A stretch of 64,000 bases of DNA from VXPQ01 sp965117025. GTDB taxonomy: Bacteria; Bacteroidota; Rhodothermia; Rhodothermales; VXPQ01. The stretch lies in NCBI GenBank assembly GCA_965117025.1, contig OZ220746.1, forward strand, positions 1,674,001 to 1,738,000. Reading direction: 5' to 3'. Positions within the stretch are counted from its first letter, which is position 1. Every line of letters begins with the position of its first letter. The notes below the pieces were generated by a model. It was not told the DNA's origin. It saw only the letters and a program-made list of their open reading frames with translations, and did no database searches. The position numbers and the translations under genes are program-made. Positions 17,299-26,256 of the stretch are shown here, in pieces.

Positions 17299-19875
17299 TC
17301 ACCGCCACTTCACGCGCCGGATCGTTTTCCCGTCCGTTCGAAACCATACCCCGCCGGCCCTGGAAGTCAGCACTACCTCGAAACCCGTAGCCGCCAGGCG
17401 CTCCAGTACTTCCTGGTTCGGAAGTCCGTAGCGGTTGCGCTCCGCCACACTGACCACCGCATATGGTTTGGAGGACGTCTGATGCGGCTCGCTACTTGAG
17501 TTGTTCTTTTTTGCAATACCTGCGGGGTTCGCATCCCGGACTTGTGTCCCCAGCACCTTGTTAAGAAAAGCCGGCGTGGAACTGGTTTTGGAGCCGTGGT
17601 GCCCGACTTTGAGGATATCGCTTTGCAGCAGGTCCCCGTACTGCTGCGCAAGACGGAGTTCGGCCTCGAGGGGGGCATCCCCTGTGAAGAGAAACGAAGC
17701 CTCGCCGTAGCACACGAGCAGCACCACGGAGTGTGCGTTCGGACCCTCTTCCGGGACCTCTTCGGGCGGGTACAATACGTAGGCGCGCACCTGGGGCGAC
17801 AGCATGAGGGTATCGCCTGTCCGCACCGCGCGATGCGGAATATTCAGGCTATCCAGCAGAGCGTCGGTTTCGGTAAAGAGCGACGATGTATGCCGGTACC
17901 CCGACCGCAACACACGACCTGCCGGCACGGAACGCAGTACTGAAGGAACGCCTCCGATATGATCACTGTCCGGATGGGTAATGATCACGGTTCCCAGTTT
18001 GCCCATCCCATGGTAAGCCAACTGGGGCAACACGAAGCGGCTTCCTGCATCGCTGCCGGTGAAAGAGGACCGGGCACCTGCATCGATCAGCACGCCGTCT
18101 CCATTGGGGAGACGTAACAGGGCAGCATCTCCCTGGCCGACATCCATGTAAATCACATCCATGTGCGGGCGGTACCGCCCACTTGCGATTCCCTGAACCG
18201 TATCCCCGGCAAGAAGGATCAGCACCAGCGTGACGCAACGCCACCGGAGTCTGGGGCGGCGCCACACCGCAAGACCTACCCCGATCAGGGTCAGTACCAC
18301 GAGAGGAAGTGGTCGCTCGATACTCCACTGAACTACGCTCCAGCCTATAAAGCGGTCGCCGAACATGGACACATGGAGCAAGGTTGAGGCAAGCATGCCG
18401 GAAGCAGCCCCGAGAATTTCTCCCAGCGTCGGGAACACGCCCCCGAATACCACTGCTGCAGCGCCGGCGACCAGCGCCCCTGTAGTGAGCGGAATGCCCG
18501 GCAGATTCAATACGAGGCCTCCCAGCCCAACCTGTCCAAAGTGATAAAGCGCTACGGGCAAGGTACCAATCGTTGCCGCCACAGTGACTGTGGTCCCGGA
18601 GTGAATGTATTCTCCCAGGCGAAATGAGGGAACCGGAATCCACGCTGCCAGCAGAGGCGCCAGCGATAGAATACCAGCCACGGCGGACACGGAAAGTTGA
18701 AACCCGGCCTCGAAAAGATGGGTGGGAGCAGCGACTAACAGCACGCACACGGCCATGCCCAGACTATTAAGAGACCGGCCGGGTCGTTGCAGTGAGGTAG
18801 CCGAAAGCATCAGGGAGGCCATCACCACGGCGCGCACTACCGATGCAGAACACCCGGTAAGGAGCATGTACCCCAAAAGCAGAAACACCGTACAACTCAT
18901 TCGGAGGATGTCCACAGTACGCCAACTCAGACGAAGGCGATACAGGAGCGGCCCGAGCAAGTGGTACAAAATCATGCCGACGACCATGACATGCAGGCCG
19001 GATACTGCAAGGAGATGCAAAAGGCCCATGCGGGCAAAGCGATCCCGGGTGTCACTGTCAAGCTGCCGCCGGTCACCCAAAAGGAGTGCACGGAGGATCG
19101 CACGCGACTCAGGATCAGGCAGAAATCGCTCCAGGCTGGATTGGACGAAGGCACGTACCGGCTCGAGCGCACATACCATACTCCACCTGTCATGTCCTGT
19201 TCGCTCTACACTCCCCTCCAGAAGATAGAGACGAGCATAGATTCGCTTGCGTAACAGATAGCTCCCGTAATCGAACTCACCAGGATTTCGAGCACGAGGC
19301 AGCGGAGCAAGACGCCCCTGCAGCACCACCTGGTCACACCTTGCAGGCGACCAACCGTTCCGGCGGTCATCTTCGGAAGAATATCGACCGGATACCAACA
19401 AACCTACAGGAGGATCGCCAGCGACCTCCCTGTCCAGCCGAAGCGTAAACCGGATCGTCCCCGAGCGCTCCACCGGGTCATCCAGAATGCGCCCCCTCCA
19501 CACCGCTTCCTCTCCCGAAGCAAGTTTACCGGGTAACGGATGCCCCTGTGGCAAGGCATGAAATGTAGCATACCGCAGTCCTCCGAAACACACTGTGAGC
19601 AAGAAACCCGTAAAGGCGATGAGCAACGTACGCAATTCCCTCAGAACTCTGCGCAGGACAGGCACTGTACAAAAAATCAATACGCTGCCGACAAGGCCTG
19701 CCAGCACGCTTCCCCACACGGCCAGACCAGGTTTTCCGCTGTGCGCAAGCAGAATACCTGTCGATAAGGCTCCCGCCACCCAACAAGCCGGATATCTGTT
19801 CCGCAATGTTTCTTCAGGAGCTGGCACAAGCGCACGAGGGTCAGGGTAAGAACAGGCATTACCCTCCAGAGACAC
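17299..19875 (-). CDS. comEC: DNA internalisation/competence protein ComEC/Rec2
   Basis: An 858-residue multi-pass inner-membrane protein. Residues about 25-90 hold the first membrane segments. A soluble OB-like DUF4131 domain follows, with RDRSG-like beta segments. The Competence domain (about 250-560) contains GLLHLLAVSGLHVMVVGMIL. The C-terminal metallo-beta-lactamase domain (about 600-830) has MDVGQGDAALLRLPNG and the metal motif THPDSDHIGG, then KVGHHGSKTSS. ComEC forms the channel importing single-stranded DNA during transformation. It is a full-length three-domain version. An AT-rich candidate origin lies upstream of its start. Confidence 0.95.
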   Translation of the reverse strand: MSLEGNACSYPDPRALVPAPEETLRNRYPACWVAGALSTGILLAHSGKPGLAVWGSVLAGLVGSVLIFCTVPVLRRVLRELRTLLIAFTGFLLTVCFGGLRYATFHALPQGHPLPGKLASGEEAVWRGRILDDPVERSGTIRFTLRLDREVAGDPPVGLLVSGRYSSEDDRRNGWSPARCDQVVLQGRLAPLPRARNPGEFDYGSYLLRKRIYARLYLLEGSVERTGHDRWSMVCALEPVRAFVQSSLERFLPDPESRAILRALLLGDRRQLDSDTRDRFARMGLLHLLAVSGLHVMVVGMILYHLLGPLLYRLRLSWRTVDILRMSCTVFLLLGYMLLTGCSASVVRAVVMASLMLSATSLQRPGRSLNSLGMAVCVLLVAAPTHLFEAGFQLSVSAVAGILSLAPLLAAWIPVPSFRLGEYIHSGTTVTVAATIGTLPVALYHFGQVGLGGLVLNLPGIPLTTGALVAGAAAVVFGGVFPTLGEILGAASGMLASTLLHVSMFGDRFIGWSVVQWSIERPLPLVVLTLIGVGLAVWRRPRLRWRCVTLVLILLAGDTVQGIASGRYRPHMDVIYMDVGQGDAALLRLPNGDGVLIDAGARSSFTGSDAGSRFVLPQLAYHGMGKLGTVIITHPDSDHIGGVPSVLRSVPAGRVLRSGYRHTSSLFTETDALLDSLNIPHRAVRTGDTLMLSPQVRAYVLYPPEEVPEEGPNAHSVVLLVCYGEASFLFTGDAPLEAELRLAQQYGDLLQSDILKVGHHGSKTSSTPAFLNKVLGTQVRDANPAGIAKKNNSSSEPHQTSSKPYAVVSVAERNRYGLPNQEVLERLAATGFEVVLTSRAGGVWFRTDGKTIRRVKWR

Positions 19876-20385
19876 TGTACTCCTCGAAACATAACGTCCG
19901 GAAACGAAGCCTGGGATTCAGGCCCACGATACCAGGTTCCGGACCTGATTACAGACGAGTTGCCGTGGATCCCCCGGATATCTTTCACACAGAACGTACT
20001 CCGAAGACCATATCGGACACCGGGTTATTCACTCATTTGTAAACGCTACTATATCTTACTATAATTAATATGAATATATAGTAGTAGTAGTAGGGGCTGT
20101 GGATATGTGAACAAGCAGGTTATGCACAAGTTATCATCATATTGTGAAAAACTCTCTCTCCGAAATCCCCGTTGACTTCCCTTCCAGAATAAATGCGGGC
20201 ATGTCCTCAGGTATAGACAAGTTATCCACAGTAATTTTCTCATTTTTCACACGCCAGGATACGTGGGTATCTTCGGGACAATCCGTGGAAACAGAAGCTC
20301 TTGTTCACCTTGCATACTCTTTTCACATCGGATGGGAATAACTCCGGGCCCAAACCCCCGATTTTCCCACATACCATTCTCTGAT
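19876..20385. other. Intergenic region between comEC and pgi, no gene seen
   Basis: This 510-base gap has no credible coding frame. The left 160 bases are ordinary upstream sequence of comEC. From 20040 it becomes strongly AT-rich and contains the origin-like features listed separately. The right 140 bases precede the pgi stop on the minus strand. No terminator with a clear U-tract was seen. Confidence 0.7.
20040..20235. other. Candidate replication origin (oriC-like): AT tract, DnaA-trios, DnaA boxes
   Basis: Reading left to right: an AT-only-like tract (20047-20079), four consecutive TAG triplets (about 20081-20092), a GGGG patch (20093-20096), a reverse DnaA box TGTGGATAT (20098-20106, 8/9), TTATGCACA (20120-20128, 8/9), TTATCATCA (20131-20139, weak), and a perfect TTATCCACA (20222-20230). 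Read from the boxes outward, this is box, GC patch, 3'-GAT-5' trios and AT-rich unwinding region, the arrangement of the basal unwinding system described for bacterial origins. dnaA is not adjacent, and in this phylum it often is not. No skew was calculated. Confidence 0.6.
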
Positions 20386-21672
20386 TTATGGTTTGCCAAG
20401 CCGCGTAAACATCTCTTTTTTGTAAGCTTCGACTCCAGGCTGGTCGAAAGGGTTAACTCTCAAGAGGTACCCGGAGACAGAAACAGCATGCTCGAAAAAG
20501 TAGATGGCTTCGCCAAGACAGGTTGGAGATATTTCTTCCATCCAAAGAGTCATGTTCGGAACACCGCCATCGGTATGGGCCTGCGCCGTGCCCTCCCAGG
20601 CTGCCCGGTTGATGGTTTCCATAGACCGCCCGGCGAGATAGTCAAGACCATCAAGATCCTTCGAGCCTGCTCCAGGTTCTTCAGGTACCGGAAGAGAGTT
20701 CCCTGTTCGTTCGACCATCAGGAACGTTTCCATCAAGGATCGTTGTCCTTCCTGGACATATTGTCCTATAGAATGCAGATCTGTTGAGTATTGCGCGACG
20801 AATGGGAACAGGCCTGTGCCGTTTTTTCCCTCGCTTTCTCCAAAAAGCTGTTGCCACCATCTTCCGAAACCGTATAGCATCGGCTCGAACACGGAAAGCA
20901 GGTCGATGCACAATCCTTGTTGCAACAGTGCGGATCGAATAGCTGCATACAACAAGGCCGAATTATTTTTTGGAGATGCCAGTCGGGCAAGTGTGGCGGC
21001 AGCGCCCTCGAACAGTGCATGAATGTCGATTCCGGCCACTGCGACAGGCAGCAATCCTGCCGGTGTCAGCACGGAAAACCGCCCCCCGACATCACCCGGA
21101 ATAACATATTTTTTATACCCGTGCGTTGTGCGCAACGTGTTCAACGCTCCTTTCTCCGGATCGGTCGTGATGATAATGCGCTGGTCTGCATCGTCGAAAT
21201 GTTTTTCGAGATATTGCCGGATGCACCGAAACGCGATAGCAGGCTCCAGCGTGCGGCCGCTTTTGGAAATGACATTTACGAAAACAGATTTGCCGTGCAG
21301 GTATTCGAGAAGTTCCTGCAGATATGCCCCGCTCATATGATGGCCTGCAAAAAGGATTTCGGGAGAGCCCTCATTCCGTCCGAGGGACGGGGAAAGGGCC
21401 TGTATGACGGCTTCGGCGCCGAGGTACGACCCCCCGATACCTATGCAAATCAGGATGTCGGCCTCTTCCCGGATGCGCCGGGCGGTTTCTTCAATATCTT
21501 GCAGCAGGGCTTCGTCGGGCTGGATCAGGAGGTCCCTCCAGCCGGTGGCATCTCCTCCGGGGCCCGATTTTTCGATGAGCAGGCGATGCGCATCGCGGGC
21601 GCCGTCAAGCTGCTGATCAAGATCGTCGGGATCGACAAAGGGTAAAATGTGTTCGTAGTCCAAGCGAAGCAT
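20386..21672 (-). CDS. pgi: Glucose-6-phosphate isomerase
   Basis: A 428-residue isomerase interconverting glucose-6-phosphate and fructose-6-phosphate. The sugar-phosphate-binding motifs are CIGIGGSYLGAEAVIQAL at about 76-93 and FVNVISKSGRTLEPAIAFR at about 130-148. The conserved GDVGGRFSVLTPAGLLP segment follows around residues 194-210, and the C-terminal half has the family helices through to DQPGVEAYKKEMF, with catalytic Lys near the end. The compact length fits the Bacillus/Bacteroidota subtype rather than the 550-residue enterobacterial form. It sits alone between the candidate origin and a divergent Nudix gene. Confidence 0.95.
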   Translation of the reverse strand: MLRLDYEHILPFVDPDDLDQQLDGARDAHRLLIEKSGPGGDATGWRDLLIQPDEALLQDIEETARRIREEADILICIGIGGSYLGAEAVIQALSPSLGRNEGSPEILFAGHHMSGAYLQELLEYLHGKSVFVNVISKSGRTLEPAIAFRCIRQYLEKHFDDADQRIIITTDPEKGALNTLRTTHGYKKYVIPGDVGGRFSVLTPAGLLPVAVAGIDIHALFEGAAATLARLASPKNNSALLYAAIRSALLQQGLCIDLLSVFEPMLYGFGRWWQQLFGESEGKNGTGLFPFVAQYSTDLHSIGQYVQEGQRSLMETFLMVERTGNSLPVPEEPGAGSKDLDGLDYLAGRSMETINRAAWEGTAQAHTDGGVPNMTLWMEEISPTCLGEAIYFFEHAVSVSGYLLRVNPFDQPGVEAYKKEMFTRLGKP

Positions 21673-21701
21673 GAAACCGTCCGTACAAAGGTGGAGAAAA
21701 C

Positions 21702-22388
21702 ATGAAAGAAATTGCCCAGGGGGACATCACAAGCCGCCTGGTTTTTTGCTGCGCCGATGCGCTCACCGTAGAGAAGGCGGCCCGCGAGGGTCTCCGTCCG
21801 CGGGAACATACTCTCCCGGCGTTCGAGCGTTTCGAGGAAGCGCAAGCTGCTTGCCCGGACCGCCTTGTCGTTATCGATGTCTATGCGGCCGAGGCCGCAG
21901 GCCATGACTGGCGTGAGTATGCGCCGCCTGTGTCGCTTTGCAATGTTGCGCCTTACCGCCCTGCCGTGCTAATGGTTGCTGCAGGGGGCTTCGTTACTCG
22001 TCGCGGCAAGACCGGCACGGAAGTGCTCCTGATTTTTCGCCGTGGCATGTGGGACTTGCCTAAAGGGAAAGCGAAGAAAAAGGAGTCGGTGCGCCAATGC
22101 GCACTCCGTGAGGTACAGGAGGAGATTGGCGTTGACACGGTATATCTGGGCCAGCCGCTGGGCGCCACGGTGTATGGCTACGACCTGTACAACCGCCGGG
22201 GGGAGCTCAAGCATGTGATTAAAACCACGCACTGGTTTCAAATGACAACCTCCGAAAAGGAATTCCGTCCGCAACTCGAAGAGGGCATCACGGCTGTGGC
22301 ATGGTTCGCATGGGAGGAGGCGCTCCGGCGAGCAGGCTTCGAGGTATTTCGACGGCACATGACCCGCATCAGGCATCTCGTGGCATAA
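21702..22388 (+). CDS. Nudix hydrolase
   Basis: A 228-residue protein with a perfect Nudix box, GKAKKKESVRQCALREVQ followed by EEIGV, at about residues 125-147, matching GX5EX7REUXEEXGU. The preceding LLIFRRGMWDLPKGK is typical of Nudix enzymes that hydrolyse nucleoside diphosphate derivatives. The first 80 residues are an extra N-terminal domain of unknown type. It diverges from pgi with a 29-base gap between start codons, so a short shared promoter region is implied. Substrate unknown. Confidence 0.9.
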   Translation: MKEIAQGDITSRLVFCCADALTVEKAAREGLRPREHTLPAFERFEEAQAACPDRLVVIDVYAAEAAGHDWREYAPPVSLCNVAPYRPAVLMVAAGGFVTRRGKTGTEVLLIFRRGMWDLPKGKAKKKESVRQCALREVQEEIGVDTVYLGQPLGATVYGYDLYNRRGELKHVIKTTHWFQMTTSEKEFRPQLEEGITAVAWFAWEEALRRAGFEVFRRHMTRIRHLVA

Positions 22389-22467
22389 TATCCCCTCAGA
22401 AGTCCACAGGCAACACACCGGGACAGCCGTTCAATCAACTTCCTTTTGCTTCGTCGCGCAGGGGTCG

Positions 22468-24216
22468 TCACGCCGGCGGATCGCTGCGGCGGATATCCTT
22501 TGCATGGAGTTGGGTTTCCGTGTGGCCGTTCCAGAAGTTTTCCTTTACAGAAAAGAGCATGTCGAAGGGCTGTTGTTCTCGCCGGCATTGTTCCAGCATA
22601 TCGAATCGCCCGCCCATCCCGAAACCGATGACTTCCATGGGAGCTTCTTTTTCGGCCTGCTCCTGTTGCCGCACCACGAACTTGAGGTGCCGGTTATCCT
22701 TGCCGACCTTGCGCGGCGGCCGGAGCGGAAGCAGCCTGTTGGCCTGAAAAACCGGGCGATCGTTCCCGGGCCCGAAGGGTTCGAACTGTTTGAGCACGGC
22801 CAGGAACCGGCGATCTATTTCGTGCAGGGGGAGAAGCGCATCCACCTGTATGGAGGGCTGGAGCGCTTCCGGGGTAACCACCTTTCCTACCGCTTCGTCG
22901 AATCGTTCCTGCAACGCGGGCAGATTGGGAATTTCCAACGATAATCCGGCGGCGAAGGCGTGTCCCCCGAAATTCACCAGCAGGTCTTCGCATTCCCGGA
23001 GGGCCTCAAAGATATTGATGCCGCCGATTGACCGGGCGGAACCCGTGGCGACACCGTCTATGGTCCCGAGAAGAATCGTGGGGCGATGAAAGCGTTCCAC
23101 CAGCCGGGAAGCCACGATGCCAATGACACCGGGAAACCAGTCGTTGTGATGCAGGACCAGGGTGTGGCGCATCTTGCTCGTGATCTGGCGTTCCGCGAGT
23201 TTCGTCGCGGCCTCGAGGGTTTTCTGATCAATCTCCCGGCGATAGGTATTGAGCGTGTCGAGTTCTTTCGCGCAGCGTTCCGCCGTTGTCGGATCCTCTG
23301 CCAGGAGGAGGTCGATGGCTTTTTCAGCGGTGCTCATACGCCCGGCAGCGTTGATGCGCGGCGCCATCCTGAACACGACCTCGGTAGCCGTACAGGAAGG
23401 GAGAGATATGTTGGCCACCGCGGCCAGCGCGCGCAGTCCGGAAGAGGGTTTTTGGCGGAGCCGCTCCAGGCCGAGGGCCAGAAGTATCCGGTTTTCGTCT
23501 TCCACCGGGACCATATCGCTGGCTGTTGCGACGGCGACAAGGTCCAGAAACTCCGTGGCGGCTTCCGGGTCGCGCCCCAGCTTCGCCAGCACGCCCTGAA
23601 GCAGCTTGAAGGCCAGGCCGCACCCGGCGAGTTCCTTGAAGGGATACGGGCAATCCGTCCTCTTCGGGTCCAGCACGGCCTCGGCGTCGGGAAGTTCGCC
23701 CTTCGGCGTGTGGTGATCGCACACGACAAGGTCTATCCCTTTTTCGCGCGCATATCTGGCTTCTTCCGAGGCCGTGACGCCGCAATCCACCGCGACAATG
23801 AGTTGAGCGCCGAGCAGGGCCGCCTCATCAAGGCCCGCGCGGCTCAATCCATACCCGTGCTCGAACCGGTTCGGCACGAAGAACCCGACATCCCCGCCCA
23901 GCGAGCGCAGCGAGGAAACCAGCAGTGCCGAGGCGGTCGTGCCGTCCACATCGTAGTCCCCGTACACCACAATGCGTTCCTTATCCCGAAGCGCCCGAGC
24001 TACACGATCTGAAGCGGCATGCATATCCTCCATGAGGAACGGGTCATGCAGACCGCTGATTCCGGGGCGAAAGAAAGCGCGCGCACTATCGAAGGTGTCG
24101 ATCCCCCGGAGAATGAGCGCCCGGGAAAGCGCTTCAGGGAGGTTGTTAAGCTGCTGCCCGATGTCCTTGACAGCGTCCTCGGAAGGGACAGGGCGGAGAA
24201 TCCAGCGACAGGTCAT
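22468..24216 (-). CDS. recJ: Single-stranded-DNA-specific exonuclease RecJ
   Basis: A 582-residue 5'-3' ssDNA exonuclease for recombination and mismatch or base-excision repair. The DHH domain has VVYGDYDVDGTTASALL (motif I, residues about 83-99), VAVDCGVTASEEARYA and VVCDHHTPKGELPDAEAVLD. The DHHA1 domain has ATGSARSIGGINIFEAL and VNFGGHAFAAGLSL. The C-terminal OB-fold region completes a full-length RecJ. The ATG used gives MTCRWILRP, typical of the family (W followed by R, then a gap to the DHH domain). Confidence 0.95.
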   Translation of the reverse strand: MTCRWILRPVPSEDAVKDIGQQLNNLPEALSRALILRGIDTFDSARAFFRPGISGLHDPFLMEDMHAASDRVARALRDKERIVVYGDYDVDGTTASALLVSSLRSLGGDVGFFVPNRFEHGYGLSRAGLDEAALLGAQLIVAVDCGVTASEEARYAREKGIDLVVCDHHTPKGELPDAEAVLDPKRTDCPYPFKELAGCGLAFKLLQGVLAKLGRDPEAATEFLDLVAVATASDMVPVEDENRILLALGLERLRQKPSSGLRALAAVANISLPSCTATEVVFRMAPRINAAGRMSTAEKAIDLLLAEDPTTAERCAKELDTLNTYRREIDQKTLEAATKLAERQITSKMRHTLVLHHNDWFPGVIGIVASRLVERFHRPTILLGTIDGVATGSARSIGGINIFEALRECEDLLVNFGGHAFAAGLSLEIPNLPALQERFDEAVGKVVTPEALQPSIQVDALLPLHEIDRRFLAVLKQFEPFGPGNDRPVFQANRLLPLRPPRKVGKDNRHLKFVVRQQEQAEKEAPMEVIGFGMGGRFDMLEQCRREQQPFDMLFSVKENFWNGHTETQLHAKDIRRSDPPA

Positions 24217-24329
24217 AGGGGGACGATTTACAAAATGCGCCCGGCGAAAGAAACAGGCTACCTGTAGAAGGTATACATCCCCTTATCCCCCCGCAAGCCC
24301 CGATTCGGGCCGTTGAAACATTGTTACAA

Positions 24330-24360
24330 AAGGGCCGGGCCCGCTGATCGGACCCGGCCC
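24330..24360 (-). terminator. Intrinsic terminator after the T9SS beta-helix gene
   Basis: A perfect 8-base GC stem, GGGCCGGG at 24332-24339 and CCCGGCCC at 24353-24360, with a 13-base loop. On the minus strand the stem is followed by TTTTGT. It lies about 110 bases beyond the stop of the minus-strand gene at 24473, so it most likely ends that transcript. Confidence 0.65.
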
Positions 24361-24472
24361 GTGCCGCCGGAAGGCATTAAAGGTACCGCTGTGGGCAACC
24401 GGCGCGGCGGGGATACGTAGAGCCACCTGCCATGTCGCCGGGAGAGCGCCGGATTGCCGCAGCGGAAAGGGA

Positions 24473-26134
24473 TTATTTGAGCAGGGACATTGTTTTCACG
24501 GCGACGTTCTGCTCGGTCCGCAGGACGTACAGGTATGTGCCGCTGGCGAGACCCGATCCGTCGAACGAGACACTGTAGCGGCCCGCCGGCTGTACGCCGT
24601 CCACCAGCATGCGGATCTGGCGGCCAAGCATGTCGTAGACCGCGAGCGTGATGTTCTGCGCCTGATCCAGCGAGAATTCGATCGTCGTGGCCGGATTGAA
24701 CGGGTTCGGATAGTTCTGATCCAGCACGAAGGCGACGGGAATTTCCGCGCCGACAGGCTCGACCGATGTCGGATTGTCGCCGCCCGCACTGGTCAGGACG
24801 CCAGCATCCGACAGGAAGGACCAGTCTGCGGCCCAGTTCACGTGGCCGAAGGCTCCGACATAGTCGGTGGTATGGAACCAGCTGTCAAGCTCGCTATGGT
24901 CGGCTCCCGAGAGCGCGGGGCTGCCGTCCACTGGACGGGGGTCCAGCCCGCCGTCGTTCGTGCGACTGATGCCCCGCAGCATCGGATCGACGATACGGTT
25001 GTTCGCCTCTATGGTCGTCTTTGCCCAGTCGTCAAAGAGATCAGTCTCGCCAAACGTTCCGAAAATGTTGTGGGCCAGCACCAGATCGCTTGCTTCGAGC
25101 CGCGCCCGGCTGTCTTCTCCCGAGTCCAGATCCTCAATGTCTACGGCGCTGCCGAAGAAGTCGTGGAAGATCGAGTTGTAGTATTTGCCGCCCGCATTGT
25201 CGCGAATCTCAAGCGCGTCGTCGTTCTCGTCGTTTGTCGAGTTGGCGCCCGATCCGATGTACGTGGCGTTGGAGATCACGGGTGTGGCGTACGGCTGCCC
25301 GTCTTCCGGATCCGTGCCGCCGTCGTGTTCTCCGGCGCGGTCACCGATGTCCGCAGCCTGTATGACGAACCAGAACTGCCCCTTGCCGCGGAAGCCTTCG
25401 TCGTAGTCCATGGCGTCGTCTCCGTTGAAGGCGGAGATGAGATACCGGGTGTTGACGGTGCCACCGAACCATTCGAAGCCGTCGTCCTTGTTGTTGAAGA
25501 CTTCGACGTATTCGATGGTGGTGCCGGAACCGACGCCGCCCATGGTCAGGCCGTTGATTTCGTTGCCGGCGCCGATGTCGGATCCGCCATAGCGGATGGA
25601 GACATAGCGGAAGACACCGGAGTCGTCCTCGTCGTTGCAAGCGATGCCGGAGCCCGTACCTCCCGGATCGCAGCCGTAGAGTCCGCGTCCTTCGGTGACG
25701 GGTACGCCCTCGATGGCTGTTTCGCCCGGGGTGGAGTTCAGACTGGCTTTGCCGAGGAGTATGACACCGCCCCAGAGACCGCGCGCGTTAAGAGGCAGGT
25801 CATCAGGATCGTTCACGTCATCGGCTTCGGCGGTGAAGATAATGGGGTTGTTGGCCGTGCCGTTGGCGTAGATTTTTCCGCCGCGCGTCACGATGAGGGC
25901 GGACGCATTAGCTCCCGGGTTGGGTTTGCCCTTGACGACGGTGCCCGCCTCGATGGTGAGAGAAGCACCGTCTTCGACAAAGACATGGCCGTCCAGGACA
26001 TAGGTGTTGTCCGATGTCCACATGACGTCGCCCGTGAGCGAACCCGTCACATCAACAAGGTTCTGGGCGCTTGCGGCCTGTGGCGCGATGATGAGCAGCG
26101 CGAGGGCCGCAAGGGTAAGTAGCTTACGATACAT
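24473..26134 (-). CDS. Secreted beta-helix-like protein with T9SS C-terminal sorting domain
   Basis: A 553-residue protein. The N-terminus MYRKLLTLAALALLIIAPQA and following ASAQ form a signal peptide. The mature part repeats short beta units rich in G, D and N (for example IEYVEVFNNKDDGFEWFGG), compatible with a right-handed beta-helix. The C-terminal 75 residues are a type A sorting domain, with LDQNYPNPFNPATTIEF near its start and a typical SLLK end. The protein is therefore exported by Sec and then by the type IX system to the cell surface. It is downstream of a TonB receptor gene on the same strand. Ligand unknown. Confidence 0.85.
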   Translation of the reverse strand: MYRKLLTLAALALLIIAPQAASAQNLVDVTGSLTGDVMWTSDNTYVLDGHVFVEDGASLTIEAGTVVKGKPNPGANASALIVTRGGKIYANGTANNPIIFTAEADDVNDPDDLPLNARGLWGGVILLGKASLNSTPGETAIEGVPVTEGRGLYGCDPGGTGSGIACNDEDDSGVFRYVSIRYGGSDIGAGNEINGLTMGGVGSGTTIEYVEVFNNKDDGFEWFGGTVNTRYLISAFNGDDAMDYDEGFRGKGQFWFVIQAADIGDRAGEHDGGTDPEDGQPYATPVISNATYIGSGANSTNDENDDALEIRDNAGGKYYNSIFHDFFGSAVDIEDLDSGEDSRARLEASDLVLAHNIFGTFGETDLFDDWAKTTIEANNRIVDPMLRGISRTNDGGLDPRPVDGSPALSGADHSELDSWFHTTDYVGAFGHVNWAADWSFLSDAGVLTSAGGDNPTSVEPVGAEIPVAFVLDQNYPNPFNPATTIEFSLDQAQNITLAVYDMLGRQIRMLVDGVQPAGRYSVSFDGSGLASGTYLYVLRTEQNVAVKTMSLLK

Positions 26135-26256
26135 GGATGAAGGTGAGTCGGTTTGAAGGATGGAGGTTGTTAACGTTGTCGTAACATGGGCCCGAAACAG
26201 CGCGGGGCGACCCAAGGCCACCCCGCGCAGAGAATTCGGTATGTAGGGTAGTCAGG

